From Acidobacteriaceae bacterium KBS 83 (GTDB lineage: Bacteria > Acidobacteriota > Terriglobia > Terriglobales > Acidobacteriaceae): DNA of 64,000 bases. Below are positions 1 to 9,957 of this stretch, in pieces. Below the pieces are notes generated by a model. It was not told where the DNA came from and made no database searches. It saw only the letters and a list, made by a program, of their open reading frames with translations. The stretch lies in the NCBI GenBank assembly GCA_000381585.1, contig KB906736.1, positions 716,789 to 780,788 of the forward strand, written 5' to 3'. The position numbers were made by a program, and so were the translations under genes. The stretch's first letter is position 1. Each line of letters starts with the position of its first letter.

Positions 1-670
1 CTTGGTGCAAGTTTGATTAATGATCAGTTCGATGATCCGGGGCTCTCTGTAGCGGCACTGAAAAGGCCAGAACATAAGTTGATCATCCCTGGCCATTCAG
101 AACAGGACGATTTCACTGCATAAACTCTCATTTGACGGGCCGACGTACAGGGTCTTTTAGACCCAATGAAATTCAGATCTGGCATAACTGGATTGTGTCC
201 CCTTCCAAAATCGTTTGAACCGGGGCCTAAGCCCCCAACCTGCATCTCAACGGCCCATTGAGGCCGCTTTCGTTCAGTTGATTGCACGTTGAAAGCGCAA
301 AGCATCCTTGCAGGAGCCCTGCGGGAATCACATTGTGGGGACCCAATCCAGAAGATCCGAACCGGGTATGGAACGAAACAGTGACATGGTGGTTTGCAAA
401 GTCAGCAGTTGTTCTCACGAGCGCTCTAGTCTCTGAGAAGAATGATTCGGTGAAGCCGTATCATGCGGATCAGAGTTGATTTATATCGAGGGTGTGACGG
501 AACCATCTGCGATGTCCGTTGCTCGGCAATCAACGCTTGTCGACCGACGAAACGGTCAGAACATCATACGTGATTGGATTAGTGGTCGTTGCCCAATTCC
601 ACCCGCTCGACGACCAGTGTTTCTAGTCGAGGCATTTGTCGATTAGGGTTGCACAGTTGACAGAGCCTTC
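1..670. other. No convincing gene
   Basis: Only short ORFs with no recognisable motif occur here, in all frames. The stretch is the upstream region of the M61 peptidase gene that follows. I could not identify a promoter or an RNA gene with confidence. Confidence 0.5.
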
Positions 671-2566
671 ATGCTGTCGGAGTTTGCAAGGGATCAGGAC
701 CGTGTGCATCCGAGGCACACGATCTTAGGAATGTCGGATGTACATTTAGTGCGGTTGCATGGGGGTCTCGTGGACACTACAAAGTCCGCTAATACCAATT
801 CTGAGTTGAATTACAGGGTCTCGATTCTGCCCAACGAGCATGAACTGCAAATCGAGCTGGTGATCCAGCGGTCTGCAGAGGTGGCAGAGTTGTGCTTAGA
901 ACTAGGCTCTTGGGTTCCTGGTGACTATTCGTTCATGCCTTTTGCTCGCGACTTATGGGGACTGAATGCCACTGATTGTTCTTCAGGTGTGTCCTTGAAG
1001 ATTGTGCGAACCGGGTGGCAATCGTTTGTCATAACTGGCGGCTCAGGTTCTGTTTGCGTGTCCTACAGAGCGTATGCCTATTCGCTGGAATTGGCTGAAA
1101 CCTGCGGGATTGTTGACTCCGATTACGCGATCTTGATGGGCACCCGGTACCTACGCCCAACCGGTTGGCATGGCTACTGCACGGTCACGTACGAGCTCCC
1201 GCCAACATGGAGCTTCCACCATCCGTCGGGCGCAGAACACGTGGCTGATTCTACTTGGCGTTACCCCGACTACTTGACCTTATTGGATACGCCCGTTGTC
1301 ATGGGCCATCTGAACATCGTTTCGCGTATGGTCCGCGGTACGAAAATATATGTTGTTTGTGTTGATCGCACGTTGGGTTATGAAGATGGTATTGAGCGCT
1401 TCGCTGACGCATTAGCGCGAGTTGCCGGGCAATATAACTTGATGTTTGGCAAGTTTCCTTTCGAAGACTACACGTTTGTCCTGTCCTTTAGCCCTAACTT
1501 TGACTGGGGCTTGGAGCATCTATCCAGTGCGTTATGTGGTCTTGGCACTGATCTCTTCATCGACTCAGGTAAATTCGCATTTGCTGTTCGTGTCTGCGCG
1601 CACGAGCTTTTCCACGCATGGAATGTACGAAGATTGAAACCCACTCCACTAAAACAAATCGATCTAACAAACGGTAGTTACACTGAAGGACTCTGGGTTT
1701 CTGAAGGCTTTACGAGGTATTACGAATTCGTTACCTGCGTTCGGGCCGGTCTATACACTGTTGAGCAGTTTGTGAGCGCAGTGGTGAACTATTTGACGCA
1801 TTTGCGGGCTGTGCCAGCGTTCAAACGCATCGATGTTCTGGACTCCTCACGGGCTACCTTTCTTAATCACAATAAGTATGCCGGACGATGTAACAACTCG
1901 ATTGATTACTATGACAAGGGGATGCTGATTGCTTTCGACATCGATGCTGCGCTACGGCTCGATACAGTGTCTGATTCTCTCGACAGAGCATTCGCTGATT
2001 TTTACCGACGTTACGTTGATAGTGTTAAAGGCTTCACAACAGACGATGTAATATGCTTTCTTGAGGATCGGCTTCCTGGCCTGGGTGCGCTAGTCGCGCG
2101 CGAGGTGAAGGGAACATATCAAATCGGGTTAGAGCAGAGCCTGAGGCGATTAGGATTTGAAATCGGTTATCGAAAGCGCAATTATGTGGGTTTACTGTTT
2201 AATAATGCCGTGAGCTCTCGAATCTACAATGTCTTGGACGATAGTCCAGCTGGACGGTCAGGGATCGCGCCGGACGACCAAATGACGCGAATCGATGGTT
2301 ATCCGTTCAGCGGACAAGGGTTGTCGTGGGTCACGAGTCGGGCACAGCGGATTACGTTGGAGGTGTTACGTGGTCAACGGATATTGACATTCATATTGGA
2401 GCCCGAAATACGGATCGAGATCGATTCAGTGACATGGCGCGGCTCAGAAGCGCAAGCAGAACGATTACGATCGTGGCTTGGGCAGAGCAGTTTTCGCCCT
2501 TCTTATGGCTTGGTGATGCCGCTTGATTTTTACGAGAATTTTCACGGTGTCGAGGTTTTGCGCTGA
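671..2566 (+). CDS. M61-family glycyl aminopeptidase-like metalloprotease with PDZ domain
   Basis: This 631-residue protein belongs to peptidase family M61. The zinc site HELFH is at about residues 311-315, within HELFHAWNVRRLKP, and the third ligand is Glu345 in WVSEGFTRYYE. An N-terminal beta-sandwich (about 45-215) matches the M61 layout, and a C-terminal PDZ-like segment (about 525-590, with DSPAGRSGI) is typical of bacterial members. M61 enzymes remove N-terminal Gly or Ala from peptides. No signal peptide is evident, although an alternative start at Met21 exists. The gene stands alone, and its base composition looks more AT-rich than the genes to its right, which hints at separate acquisition. 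The family call is firm; the substrate is unknown. Confidence 0.9.
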   Translation: MLSEFARDQDRVHPRHTILGMSDVHLVRLHGGLVDTTKSANTNSELNYRVSILPNEHELQIELVIQRSAEVAELCLELGSWVPGDYSFMPFARDLWGLNATDCSSGVSLKIVRTGWQSFVITGGSGSVCVSYRAYAYSLELAETCGIVDSDYAILMGTRYLRPTGWHGYCTVTYELPPTWSFHHPSGAEHVADSTWRYPDYLTLLDTPVVMGHLNIVSRMVRGTKIYVVCVDRTLGYEDGIERFADALARVAGQYNLMFGKFPFEDYTFVLSFSPNFDWGLEHLSSALCGLGTDLFIDSGKFAFAVRVCAHELFHAWNVRRLKPTPLKQIDLTNGSYTEGLWVSEGFTRYYEFVTCVRAGLYTVEQFVSAVVNYLTHLRAVPAFKRIDVLDSSRATFLNHNKYAGRCNNSIDYYDKGMLIAFDIDAALRLDTVSDSLDRAFADFYRRYVDSVKGFTTDDVICFLEDRLPGLGALVAREVKGTYQIGLEQSLRRLGFEIGYRKRNYVGLLFNNAVSSRIYNVLDDSPAGRSGIAPDDQMTRIDGYPFSGQGLSWVTSRAQRITLEVLRGQRILTFILEPEIRIEIDSVTWRGSEAQAERLRSWLGQSSFRPSYGLVMPLDFYENFHGVEVLR

Positions 2567-3333
2567 CCTCCCGAACGCGACGCTAATCTGTTAAGAAAAG
2601 GCCAAGCACTCATTGAGCACAGCTGAATCCTCGCGAAATCTCTGACGAGAAGCACATTCCAAGGATGTGCACCTCGGCACTTAAGTCGAACCAGCCCCCA
2701 GCGACTTCGTCATTCCGACCGCCCTCCTTTGAGCCGTGTCCAGCAAGCATTGTTTTCTGCTGATGCAGCGCAGCTATGGTCGGTTCGTCTAGAAGCGCAA
2801 GTGCGCCGCACCGGGGATCGCAAGAGTCGAAGGATGCCGCTTAGGGACCTGATCGAGGATAGAACACGGAAGTGACTATATACCCACGTTCTGAGCATAG
2901 CTGAGATATCTTGGGGACACCGAAAGAACATGGGTGAATCCGGAGCCTTTTGCTATCAAGTATCGGCTGTAGTCCTCACCTGCACGCCTCATCAAGTAGC
3001 AAGCACTTCTACTCCTTGCCGATTCTGTTGCTGTTCAACAACCTGGCTTGGGTCGCTCCGGCAACAAGCGTTCTCTCTTCAACTGGCAATTCAGGTTGTG
3101 CCTCATATGAGCCACAACCTGAGCGATACTGCGAAGTTTCGTATCACGGACGTGTTCCCCTCTCCATTCGATCTTCGCCTCAAGAAGTAAACGGTCCATT
3201 TGGAAAGGCCATCTAAGGACAACTTGGGCTCCGGCGACCTCTGCCGTGACAGAATGGTAAGCTACTTAGAATCAAGGGTTTACTGGGAGGGTAAGGGCGC
3301 ATTAGGAGCCTGAAGGAATGCTTGGAGCAGCCT
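2567..3333. other. Intergenic stretch without a supported gene
   Basis: All ORFs are short, overlap each other on both strands and carry no motif. It lies between the M61 gene and a MITE and is probably eroded sequence. Confidence 0.4.
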
Positions 3334-3491
3334 CTAGGAACTTGTTGAAATACTCCTTTCGACCGATCCAGTCGAAGAACATACCTCGCCAGGATGCCCC
3401 AGGAGCGACCGACAGCATTCCGTTGATACCTGAGCATCCCCGAAATCAGAGGCTGGCAGCTCCGGCCAAACGTTTTTCAACAAGTTCCTAG
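3334..3491. mobile_element. MITE with CTAG target duplication and 13-bp perfect TIRs
   Basis: CTAG at 3334-3337 is followed by GAACTTGTTGAAA (3338-3350). The exact reverse complement stands at 3475-3487, followed by CTAG at 3488-3491. The 150-bp unit has no coding capacity. Its left end matches the first 15 bases of the IS5-family element at 29946-31228, which also sits between CTAG copies. It is therefore a non-autonomous derivative likely to be moved by that transposase. Confidence 0.85.
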
Positions 3492-3751
3492 TGCCCTAAT
3501 TGTGCCCTTGTTTCTTTTGGTGCAATTGGCCCCAGGCGGCAAGGGTTTGATTACCCACGCAGTAGCAACTGCGCTCGGTTCTGGCTGCACCGAAATCGAA
3601 TGCCTTGAGGCCCTTAATGATTCCACTCATGCTGTACCCACGCAAGACCATCCCCGCTGTACCCATACAGCCAGCTCCCCCGCCAAGCAATGTCATCGAG
3701 TTCCCCGTTCGCAAAGCGGTCCTTGGCCCTGGCCTTTTGCTTTGAGGCTGT

Positions 3752-3905
3752 CTACAGCTTGTCGTAATCGATTCGGAGCAAGTTCTTTCGATTCGGCATA
3801 AGCCGAATGCGACTGGTTCCCTGTCCGCATCGCCTCATCTGGTCTCGGTGCGCGGCGATCTGTTCATTCCGTGGCGCCCAAGTAGCGCGGCGCTTTTGAG
3901 GAAGA
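3752..3905 (-). pseudogene. Fragment of the zinc-finger-like repeat gene family (copy A)
   Basis: Read on the minus strand this encodes the last third of the protein at 29185-29628: a stretch like YLGATE, then QMRRCGQG, then PNRKNLLRIDYDKL and a stop in the same place. One extra T after the GAA codon of ATE shifts the frame, and nothing recognisable of the N-terminal two thirds remains. It is a dead 3' fragment of a family with four other copies in this window. Confidence 0.75.
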
Positions 3906-4602
3906 AGCTAACGAATAGTGGTACTTGCCATCGTCCCAAGGTGCCCCGCTTCATGCGAAGCAGCGACATCAGCACTATTGTCAGCCCCACGCACGCGACT
4001 GCAATACCTATCATGCGCCTCTCCTAAGTGAAGCCGCACTTTGCCATGTGCCCGAGAGCCGACGCCAAGGCTGCGACGTTGCCCCAACAACAACCAAGCT
4101 GAGGGAGCGCACTACCGGCTTCCGCTCAGTCGCGGAGCCTTGACAGCATCTTTGAACGGCCAGAGCAAACCCTCGACCACGTTTGCGATCCCGCACCGGC
4201 TAGGGTGTGCTCTCCCATAAGCAACCGATCGACCAGATACAAGGCGACGAGCCGCCGCCGTCGCTATTCGGGACATGAGGAGACTTTTACAAGGGAGCAA
4301 AGATTCTTCAAGCCCAATTTCAGGACACCAATAACGATCATTGCCGCGTGATCAAGCGCTCCATAGAGCAGCAGATAATAGAAATTCAAGTGATAAGCGG
4401 TCTCTAAGAGAGTTCGCGAACTCGAACACGCTCCGGACAATGTTTCGGAACGGAAATTCGCGCGCTACGCTCTTGACAACAAGGTCACGAAAGCGTGTCG
4501 CACCCCTTCTTTCTTCGAGGCGCGCACCATGAATACTCCCGAACAGTCGGGCAGGACTGTGATCCTCTCTGCCTACTCGGACTTCATTAGATCCGAATTC
4601 CT
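3906..4602. other. No supported gene
   Basis: Short overlapping ORFs only. It separates the gene fragment on the left from the 3' end of the sulfotransferase-oxygenase gene. Confidence 0.4.
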
Positions 4603-6717
4603 TTAGTCGAGAACGCCGATGAAGTCGCGCGGGACGTAGTGAAACAGAAGCGTGGTTGAGGCACTGTCTGCTGGCGGGCGATCTCGCCAATGCGGTAGTT
4701 CGCAGCCGCGGAATAGCACCGCGTCGCCCGATCTCTGGGTGACAGCTACCTTTCCTTCATTGGTTTGAAACCACAAGGGCCAAGGCTCAGGGGACGACAA
4801 GTGCGCCGAATAATCGACCCACAGCGACAAGGTGAAAACACACTGCTTTCGGTCAACATGGGGCCGTAGGACGGCACCCTGCTTGTAGGCAGAGACGTAA
4901 GCGTAGGTCGGCTTGACGGGTTCGCCCGCAACTAGGCTGACGAAGCCGGCGAGTTGATGATGGAAATAGCGGGAGACCGACTCGTTATGATAGCCATGGC
5001 GCAGGCGCACCTGCTCATCGCCAGGCAGCCATTCACCATAGGCGATCAGTGCTTGATAGTAGCGGGCGAGCGCGGCCGCATGAGATCTGCGGACGAGGGA
5101 TGGCAGCGTGCAGTAGCGCTTCTCCAGGAAGAGAGGAGCGGCACGCTCGATGAGCGCCATGCCCTCCCGGCGGCGGCGATCAAGTTCCGCACGGGTTGTT
5201 AAGATTGTGGCTTCGGCGAGCTGGATGTAGAGTCTTTCGTCGAGCGCGGGCGGTGGCTGGCCGGCGGCGAACTCCCTGAAGCGAAACGCTTGTTCCCGCC
5301 TCAGCCAGAACGGATAGATCACGTGTGTGGCTGGATCTTCGACCCACAGAAGGGGAAAGTCGGCGAGGAACCTTTCGCGGAACCGGGTTCTCTGCAGGAG
5401 TGCGAGCGGCACAGTCGGCCCAAGTTGAAAGTGAAATGATGGGTCGACAATTCGATCAGCGCCGTTCGGCTGAGACAACGGCGCGATCTCGTCGATGAAG
5501 CACGAGAAACGTACCGGGGTGTTGACCGGTCTTGGCGGAGGAGCGCTCTGGCGGCCGAGGTCTCGCAGCCGTGCCCTCACGAGGGTGAAGCGGTCGAGAA
5601 CTGACTCGCGAAACGAAGGATTGCTACGCCATTTGATAGGCGAGGGAGGGCTGATGGTCGTGCTGGAAAGCGGGAGGGGCCGCGTTAAAGCGGCGGCGAG
5701 GTGCTCATCATAGGCCATACCGGCGAACTCGCAGATTCGGCGAGCCGTCGCCTCTGACGCCGCGATCAGCTCCATGTAGTCGACGCTGATCCATCGGTCT
5801 AGAGGTAGAGCTTCCAAATCCTCAAGGGCCCGATGGTTGGCGGTGCCCCATTGGAACGCCGCGACCTCAAGCAGCGAAGCTTCCTTCAACTCACGCCACC
5901 CCTCGGGTAGCAGTAAATGCCACCGGCCCAGCCTCCAGCCTGGGAGGTTGGGGATGTTGATGAACCCTTCGTGGTGCCAGGCTTCGAGGATGCTGCTGAC
6001 GCTCTGACGAGCATCGCGATGTAGGAAGATAAACCGGGCGGTTGGAAATGCAGCAGCGAGAAACGAAACCCGCAGGGAGTTCTCGGGCGTCTTCTCGATC
6101 ATGCGAACCGAGCTCGGCCGCTCATCGTCAGCCATCTCCAGATATCGGCGGCCGTTATGGTCGCGAAGTTGCGCGACGAAGCCAGCGATCAGGGCCTCGA
6201 TCGTATCTTCGTTCACATCCAGTTCTGTTAGACGATGTGAATCGAAGCCACGGTTCGCGAGGTGTAGAGAGGGAATTCCTTCGATTACGCCTTCGCTCTC
6301 GCCGCCAATTGTGAACACTCCGCTGCACTTCGAAAGGAGCTCATATAGCAGAGTGCTGCCCGAGCGCGGGGCTGAAATGATGAACACCGGACGATCAAAG
6401 ACGTCAAAAGAGAGCACCTGTTCGTGTCGCGTCGTCCTGGACCGCAGGTCTCTGGTATGGTCCGCGATCCGGTGCAAAGCGGGATCCAACCCGGGATCAC
6501 CGGCAAAAACTTCCAGGCTCGGTCTGTCCTGAAAAAGATAACTCGCCTGGACCGCGCCCTGATCGATGCGCCAGTGGCGGGAACGAAGGCCACCCAGCGC
6601 CGGTGCCGCCTGAGCCGAGATCTCACGCAGCACCGATCGCAATCGGTTGGCCGGGGCCGGAACCCATCTGTAAGTTAGGACCTCCACAAAACCGATTACG
6701 CCGAGCGGTGGATCCAA
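4603..6717 (-). CDS. Fusion of PAPS-dependent sulfotransferase and 2OG-Fe(II) oxygenase-like domain
   Basis: This 704-residue cytoplasmic protein has a sulfotransferase domain at about 105-380. The 5'-phosphosulfate loop is SAPRSGST (about 115-122), EKTP is near 208-211, and the 3'-phosphate-binding segment FLHRDARQSVSS lies near 231-242. The C-terminal part (about 540-704) has a double-stranded beta-helix dioxygenase pattern: HVD at about 620-622, a second His in PHWRD near 676, and hydrophobic strands between them. It could sulfate and hydroxylate the same substrate. The start overlaps the end of the upstream gene by 22 bp, so both are one transcription unit. The sulfotransferase call is firm; the oxygenase call rests on the ligand pattern and neighbourhood. 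Confidence 0.8.
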   Translation of the reverse strand: MDPPLGVIGFVEVLTYRWVPAPANRLRSVLREISAQAAPALGGLRSRHWRIDQGAVQASYLFQDRPSLEVFAGDPGLDPALHRIADHTRDLRSRTTRHEQVLSFDVFDRPVFIISAPRSGSTLLYELLSKCSGVFTIGGESEGVIEGIPSLHLANRGFDSHRLTELDVNEDTIEALIAGFVAQLRDHNGRRYLEMADDERPSSVRMIEKTPENSLRVSFLAAAFPTARFIFLHRDARQSVSSILEAWHHEGFINIPNLPGWRLGRWHLLLPEGWRELKEASLLEVAAFQWGTANHRALEDLEALPLDRWISVDYMELIAASEATARRICEFAGMAYDEHLAAALTRPLPLSSTTISPPSPIKWRSNPSFRESVLDRFTLVRARLRDLGRQSAPPPRPVNTPVRFSCFIDEIAPLSQPNGADRIVDPSFHFQLGPTVPLALLQRTRFRERFLADFPLLWVEDPATHVIYPFWLRREQAFRFREFAAGQPPPALDERLYIQLAEATILTTRAELDRRRREGMALIERAAPLFLEKRYCTLPSLVRRSHAAALARYYQALIAYGEWLPGDEQVRLRHGYHNESVSRYFHHQLAGFVSLVAGEPVKPTYAYVSAYKQGAVLRPHVDRKQCVFTLSLWVDYSAHLSSPEPWPLWFQTNEGKVAVTQRSGDAVLFRGCELPHWRDRPPADSASTTLLFHYVPRDFIGVLD

Positions 6718-8111
6718 CCGTTGATGGTAAAGCGGCTATCCGCAAATTGTTTGGTCGGCACGCGGACGGGCAGCACCTCATGCTGGTTGCGCGACGGAAA
6801 AAAGACCATCGAGTCGTGACGAGGCGACAGCGTGTGAGATTGATCGGCACGCGCCAGTTGGCCGTCCATCAATCGAGTTTTGAAGATGCGCAGTTCTCCT
6901 CCCGAGAACCGGCGCGGTTTGTTATGAAGAAAATAGACGAACGAGAGCGTCCTCGTGTCGTTTGCGTCGCTATCAGGGTGTAGCCGGAAATAATCTCCAT
7001 CATTGCTCGCGGTGGCCTGGATCTCGATCCGGCCGATCGGAAACTCCTTTTCGCCGAGCTTCTGCAGCGCAGGTTGCAGATGCTCTTTGATCTTTTCGGC
7101 GAAGATCGCTTCGAATTTGCCGAGTTTGTCGAGAGTCTTCGACCGCCGCAGTTTTTCGTTCACCGTGGTCGTCTCGGAACCGGATTCAACTACCGTGGCT
7201 GAGACGAAATTATTTTCGTTCTCGATCAGGAAGTTCATGAGTTCTTGGCTCTGCGCTTCCCCGAGGACGTTGGCGTACTCGACTTCAACAAGATCCGCGG
7301 GATCGAAGGCCCACTGTCCTGTGCCGCCTGGCGTGCCGCCCGGTTTGCCAGCGTGGCCGCCACGCACCAACTGGATAATTTCTGAAATCGCTCGGTCGAG
7401 TGCCCACTCCGCTCGGTTGCCCAGATAAAGCGCGCCATGATAGAGGGCGTTCTTTTCCAGGACGTCCGGCGCAATGTCGTGCGCCAGCAGATCGGGAACA
7501 GAAAGGTTGTCGAGGCCGAGATTGCGGAGCACATCGGAAGCCAGGGCGCGATAGGTGTAATAGCGCCCCGACCAGGTCACGAAAACATCGTCGCTCTTTT
7601 TCATCCCGGTTTTGGTCAGGACGTGGTCGACTAACGTCGAACCTTCACCGACCAAATAGCAAACCTCTGCCCGCGGATTCACTGCCAGCTGATCGAGCGC
7701 TTCCTTGAAGACGGCGCTGATCATCCCGATGTTTGTTAGATCCTCGTCGGTCACGTAAACCGCGCTAAGCGCGTAACTATCGTCAGCGACGAGGTGGGAT
7801 TGGCAAAGTCCCACAATGTGCCGCGCGCCGAGTCCCCAGGGCGGCCAGGGGCGGTCCTGCACGGCGACGAGAAGTTGCGAATCGCCTTCGCGCAGCTTGG
7901 GAAGTATAATCTCGTCCATTAAGTGTGGTGCGCCGATCCTGCGAGTAAAAGAGCGGAGCGCCGCGAGAGCCTGATCGCTCAGCTCCTCGAAAAGATCGAT
8001 GCGAATAGAACGGTTGCGGTGATCGAAGAAACGCCTGAGGTCACCTGCCATGGGGAAATACCTCTCAACCAATGACGCTGGACCGAAACAACGATCGGAT
8101 GAGGTTACCAC
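6696..8111 (-). CDS. Prolyl-4-hydroxylase-type 2OG-Fe(II) oxygenase with N-terminal extension
   Basis: The C-terminal third of this 471-residue protein is a P4H-like oxygenase. HxD is at His378/Asp380, GGELRIF is the family strand, the distal His is near 444 in NQHEVLP, and Arg460 in SRFTINGW is the 2-oxoglutarate anchor. The first 270 residues are not recognised; they may be a substrate or partner domain. A glycine-rich linker (about 255-265) divides the halves. It is the first gene of a two-gene unit with the sulfotransferase fusion and is divergent from the glycosyltransferase at 8168. The substrate is unknown, with a glycan-linked or peptide substrate both possible. Confidence 0.8.
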   Translation of the reverse strand: MVTSSDRCFGPASLVERYFPMAGDLRRFFDHRNRSIRIDLFEELSDQALAALRSFTRRIGAPHLMDEIILPKLREGDSQLLVAVQDRPWPPWGLGARHIVGLCQSHLVADDSYALSAVYVTDEDLTNIGMISAVFKEALDQLAVNPRAEVCYLVGEGSTLVDHVLTKTGMKKSDDVFVTWSGRYYTYRALASDVLRNLGLDNLSVPDLLAHDIAPDVLEKNALYHGALYLGNRAEWALDRAISEIIQLVRGGHAGKPGGTPGGTGQWAFDPADLVEVEYANVLGEAQSQELMNFLIENENNFVSATVVESGSETTTVNEKLRRSKTLDKLGKFEAIFAEKIKEHLQPALQKLGEKEFPIGRIEIQATASNDGDYFRLHPDSDANDTRTLSFVYFLHNKPRRFSGGELRIFKTRLMDGQLARADQSHTLSPRHDSMVFFPSRNQHEVLPVRVPTKQFADSRFTINGWIHRSA

Positions 8112-8167
8112 AACTCGAGCGGGCTAGTGATAATTATTTGTTTCACTAACGGAGACAAATAACTTCC

Positions 8168-9079
8168 ATGTTGTTCCGGGCAGATTGGCCGTTCCTGCTG
8201 GTGCTCGACACCGGATATCAACACATCGGGTGGGCCATTCTCAACGGGCCAATTATCACCCCTTCCCAACAAAAACAGTTTGCCCAGCTTCGCCGCTCTG
8301 GGGTTCGTTTGGCGGGCATGTCAAGTTACCGGACGTTTCCCTTCCCTGATAGGGACGACCCCTTGGATTACGAGTCGATTTGCGAGGTATGGTGCCATTG
8401 CTTTCGTGATCCCGGACGCTTCCTGGCCACGGCTATTCCGCGCGCTCTCATCAGCGTGTCGGATTTCACGGATTATCACCGCATCTCTCCGGAAGCGTTT
8501 CGGCCGGATAATTCTTCGGAAACATTCGACTTTGTCTACGCTGGCGGAATAGAGCCGTGGAAGCGGGACATAAAGAACTGGGGACTAGCCGCACGATGTA
8601 TTCCCCTGATATGTCGTGAGATGGGATTTCGCTGCCTGGTAATTGGAGCACCTAGTGTCGACTTCCCGCCGTCCCCAGGAGTCCGGTTCAGTCGTCCTTT
8701 GCCGTGGAAAGAGTTCCTCTCGCGGGTGGCGGGCGCACGATTCCTGTTCGTGCCGAATGAACTTGACGCCTCGCCGCGACTTCTCGCCGAGGGGCTGTGT
8801 CTGGATGTACCGCTGGTAGTCAATCGGAATATCCTGGGAGGTTGGAAATATGTGAACCGCTTTACAGGAAGCTTCTTCGAAAGCGAACACCACGTCGTCG
8901 CGGCAGTTCGCGCTTGTCTCGCCGAGGCGGTGGGGCCGCGCGATTGGTTCCGGACGAACTATGGGCCTTATCAAGCGGGGAAGCGACTGCTTCGCCTATT
9001 GAAGGTCGTCGATCCGGGAATCAGTGAGGGATCCCACCTCTGGCTCGCGGAGCAATGTGAGCAGCCGGTTCTGGGATAG
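8168..9079 (+). CDS. GT-B-type glycosyltransferase-like protein
   Basis: A 303-residue protein with the layout of the C-terminal half of GT-B glycosyltransferases: a strand-loop FVYAGGIEPWKRDIKNWGLA near 121-140 resembling the inter-domain segment, VIGAPS near 160, and DASPRLLAEGLCLDVPLVVN near 198-217 matching the donor-binding E-rich helix. No signal peptide or membrane segment is visible. A GGAG lies about 14 bases before the ATG. Only 56 bases separate it from the divergent oxygenase gene. Its 3' end overlaps the convergent gene at 9021 by 59 bp. Sugar and acceptor cannot be predicted. Confidence 0.7.
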   Translation: MLFRADWPFLLVLDTGYQHIGWAILNGPIITPSQQKQFAQLRRSGVRLAGMSSYRTFPFPDRDDPLDYESICEVWCHCFRDPGRFLATAIPRALISVSDFTDYHRISPEAFRPDNSSETFDFVYAGGIEPWKRDIKNWGLAARCIPLICREMGFRCLVIGAPSVDFPPSPGVRFSRPLPWKEFLSRVAGARFLFVPNELDASPRLLAEGLCLDVPLVVNRNILGGWKYVNRFTGSFFESEHHVVAAVRACLAEAVGPRDWFRTNYGPYQAGKRLLRLLKVVDPGISEGSHLWLAEQCEQPVLG

Positions 9080-9887
9080 TGATGTTAACTACAAGACGGC
9101 TCTCGCCCGTCATAGGCGAGCAATGGATCCAGGCCAGTGCCTTGCTATGATCCTCCCAGAGGTAGCGAATATCGATGTGCTTGAAAGCCACAATTGATCC
9201 GGCCGGAGCAATCTTGATCTCGTCCCGCTGTATGAGGAACGCCCTCTCTCCATCGAGCAGCCCTATTTCTCGCTGTAGGCGATCATAGTCCGCCTTCCGG
9301 CCGTCGTTGCGGGCGACTTTGCTTTCTCTCACTAACCGCTCTCGGCGACTTAAGTAACGGTGGAAGTCAGCAATGCTGGTGACATTTGCTGGATCCACGT
9401 ATTCGGTTCCCGCGCCGTTGTACACTCGCAAGAATCCGTATGCGGGTGCTCCGGGCGGGACAGTGTCAACATGAAACCCGCACTCCGTTGTGGGCTCGTC
9501 GGTGAAGATGCGCAGCATGAACTGAGATGCGTGGCTCAGCGCATGCAGACGGTCCACATTTTGAAGAATATCTGCCTTGAGCGAAGCCCGGACCCCAGTC
9601 GTTACAATCGCTTTCGGCAAATTCTGTTCCAGCCAATCGTCGATTCCATTGCGGCTGGCCTTTGGCAGGACGGTGCGCGGAATGCGGAAGGCACTGCGCT
9701 GCACGGCAGAAGCCAATTCGGGAACCCAGGCTGGCAGCGCCGGCGGAATATAAATAACAGCCTGAACCGCCGGGTTGGTTATGGCTTCCAATTCCCGGGC
9801 ATCATGAGTGCACATCACCTCTGCGTCATCCAAGCAACCGGAAATGGAACTGGGGATTACCAACGACGACTCCCTTTCCTTGCACAA
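9021..9887 (-). CDS. DUF1826-like protein
   Basis: This 288-residue protein carries the pattern CGFHVDTVP, then FLRVYNGAGTEYVDP, and later KHIDIRYLWEDHSKALAWIHCSP, as in the uncharacterised DUF1826 family. The His-x-Asp and later His residues resemble the metal ligands of cupin/2OG oxygenase folds, so an oxygenase-like role is possible but not shown. A charged helical segment (about 175-215) is inserted in the middle. It is alone on the minus strand inside the cluster, sharing a divergent 70-bp intergenic region with the next gene. Confidence 0.65.
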   Translation of the reverse strand: MCKERESSLVIPSSISGCLDDAEVMCTHDARELEAITNPAVQAVIYIPPALPAWVPELASAVQRSAFRIPRTVLPKASRNGIDDWLEQNLPKAIVTTGVRASLKADILQNVDRLHALSHASQFMLRIFTDEPTTECGFHVDTVPPGAPAYGFLRVYNGAGTEYVDPANVTSIADFHRYLSRRERLVRESKVARNDGRKADYDRLQREIGLLDGERAFLIQRDEIKIAPAGSIVAFKHIDIRYLWEDHSKALAWIHCSPMTGESRLVVNITIPEPAAHIAPRARGGIPH

Positions 9888-9957
9888 TCACACACTATAG
9901 GCCGAGTTGCAGTCTTACAACAGCTTCTGACGTAAGTCTAAACGCGGGATCAGGTTC

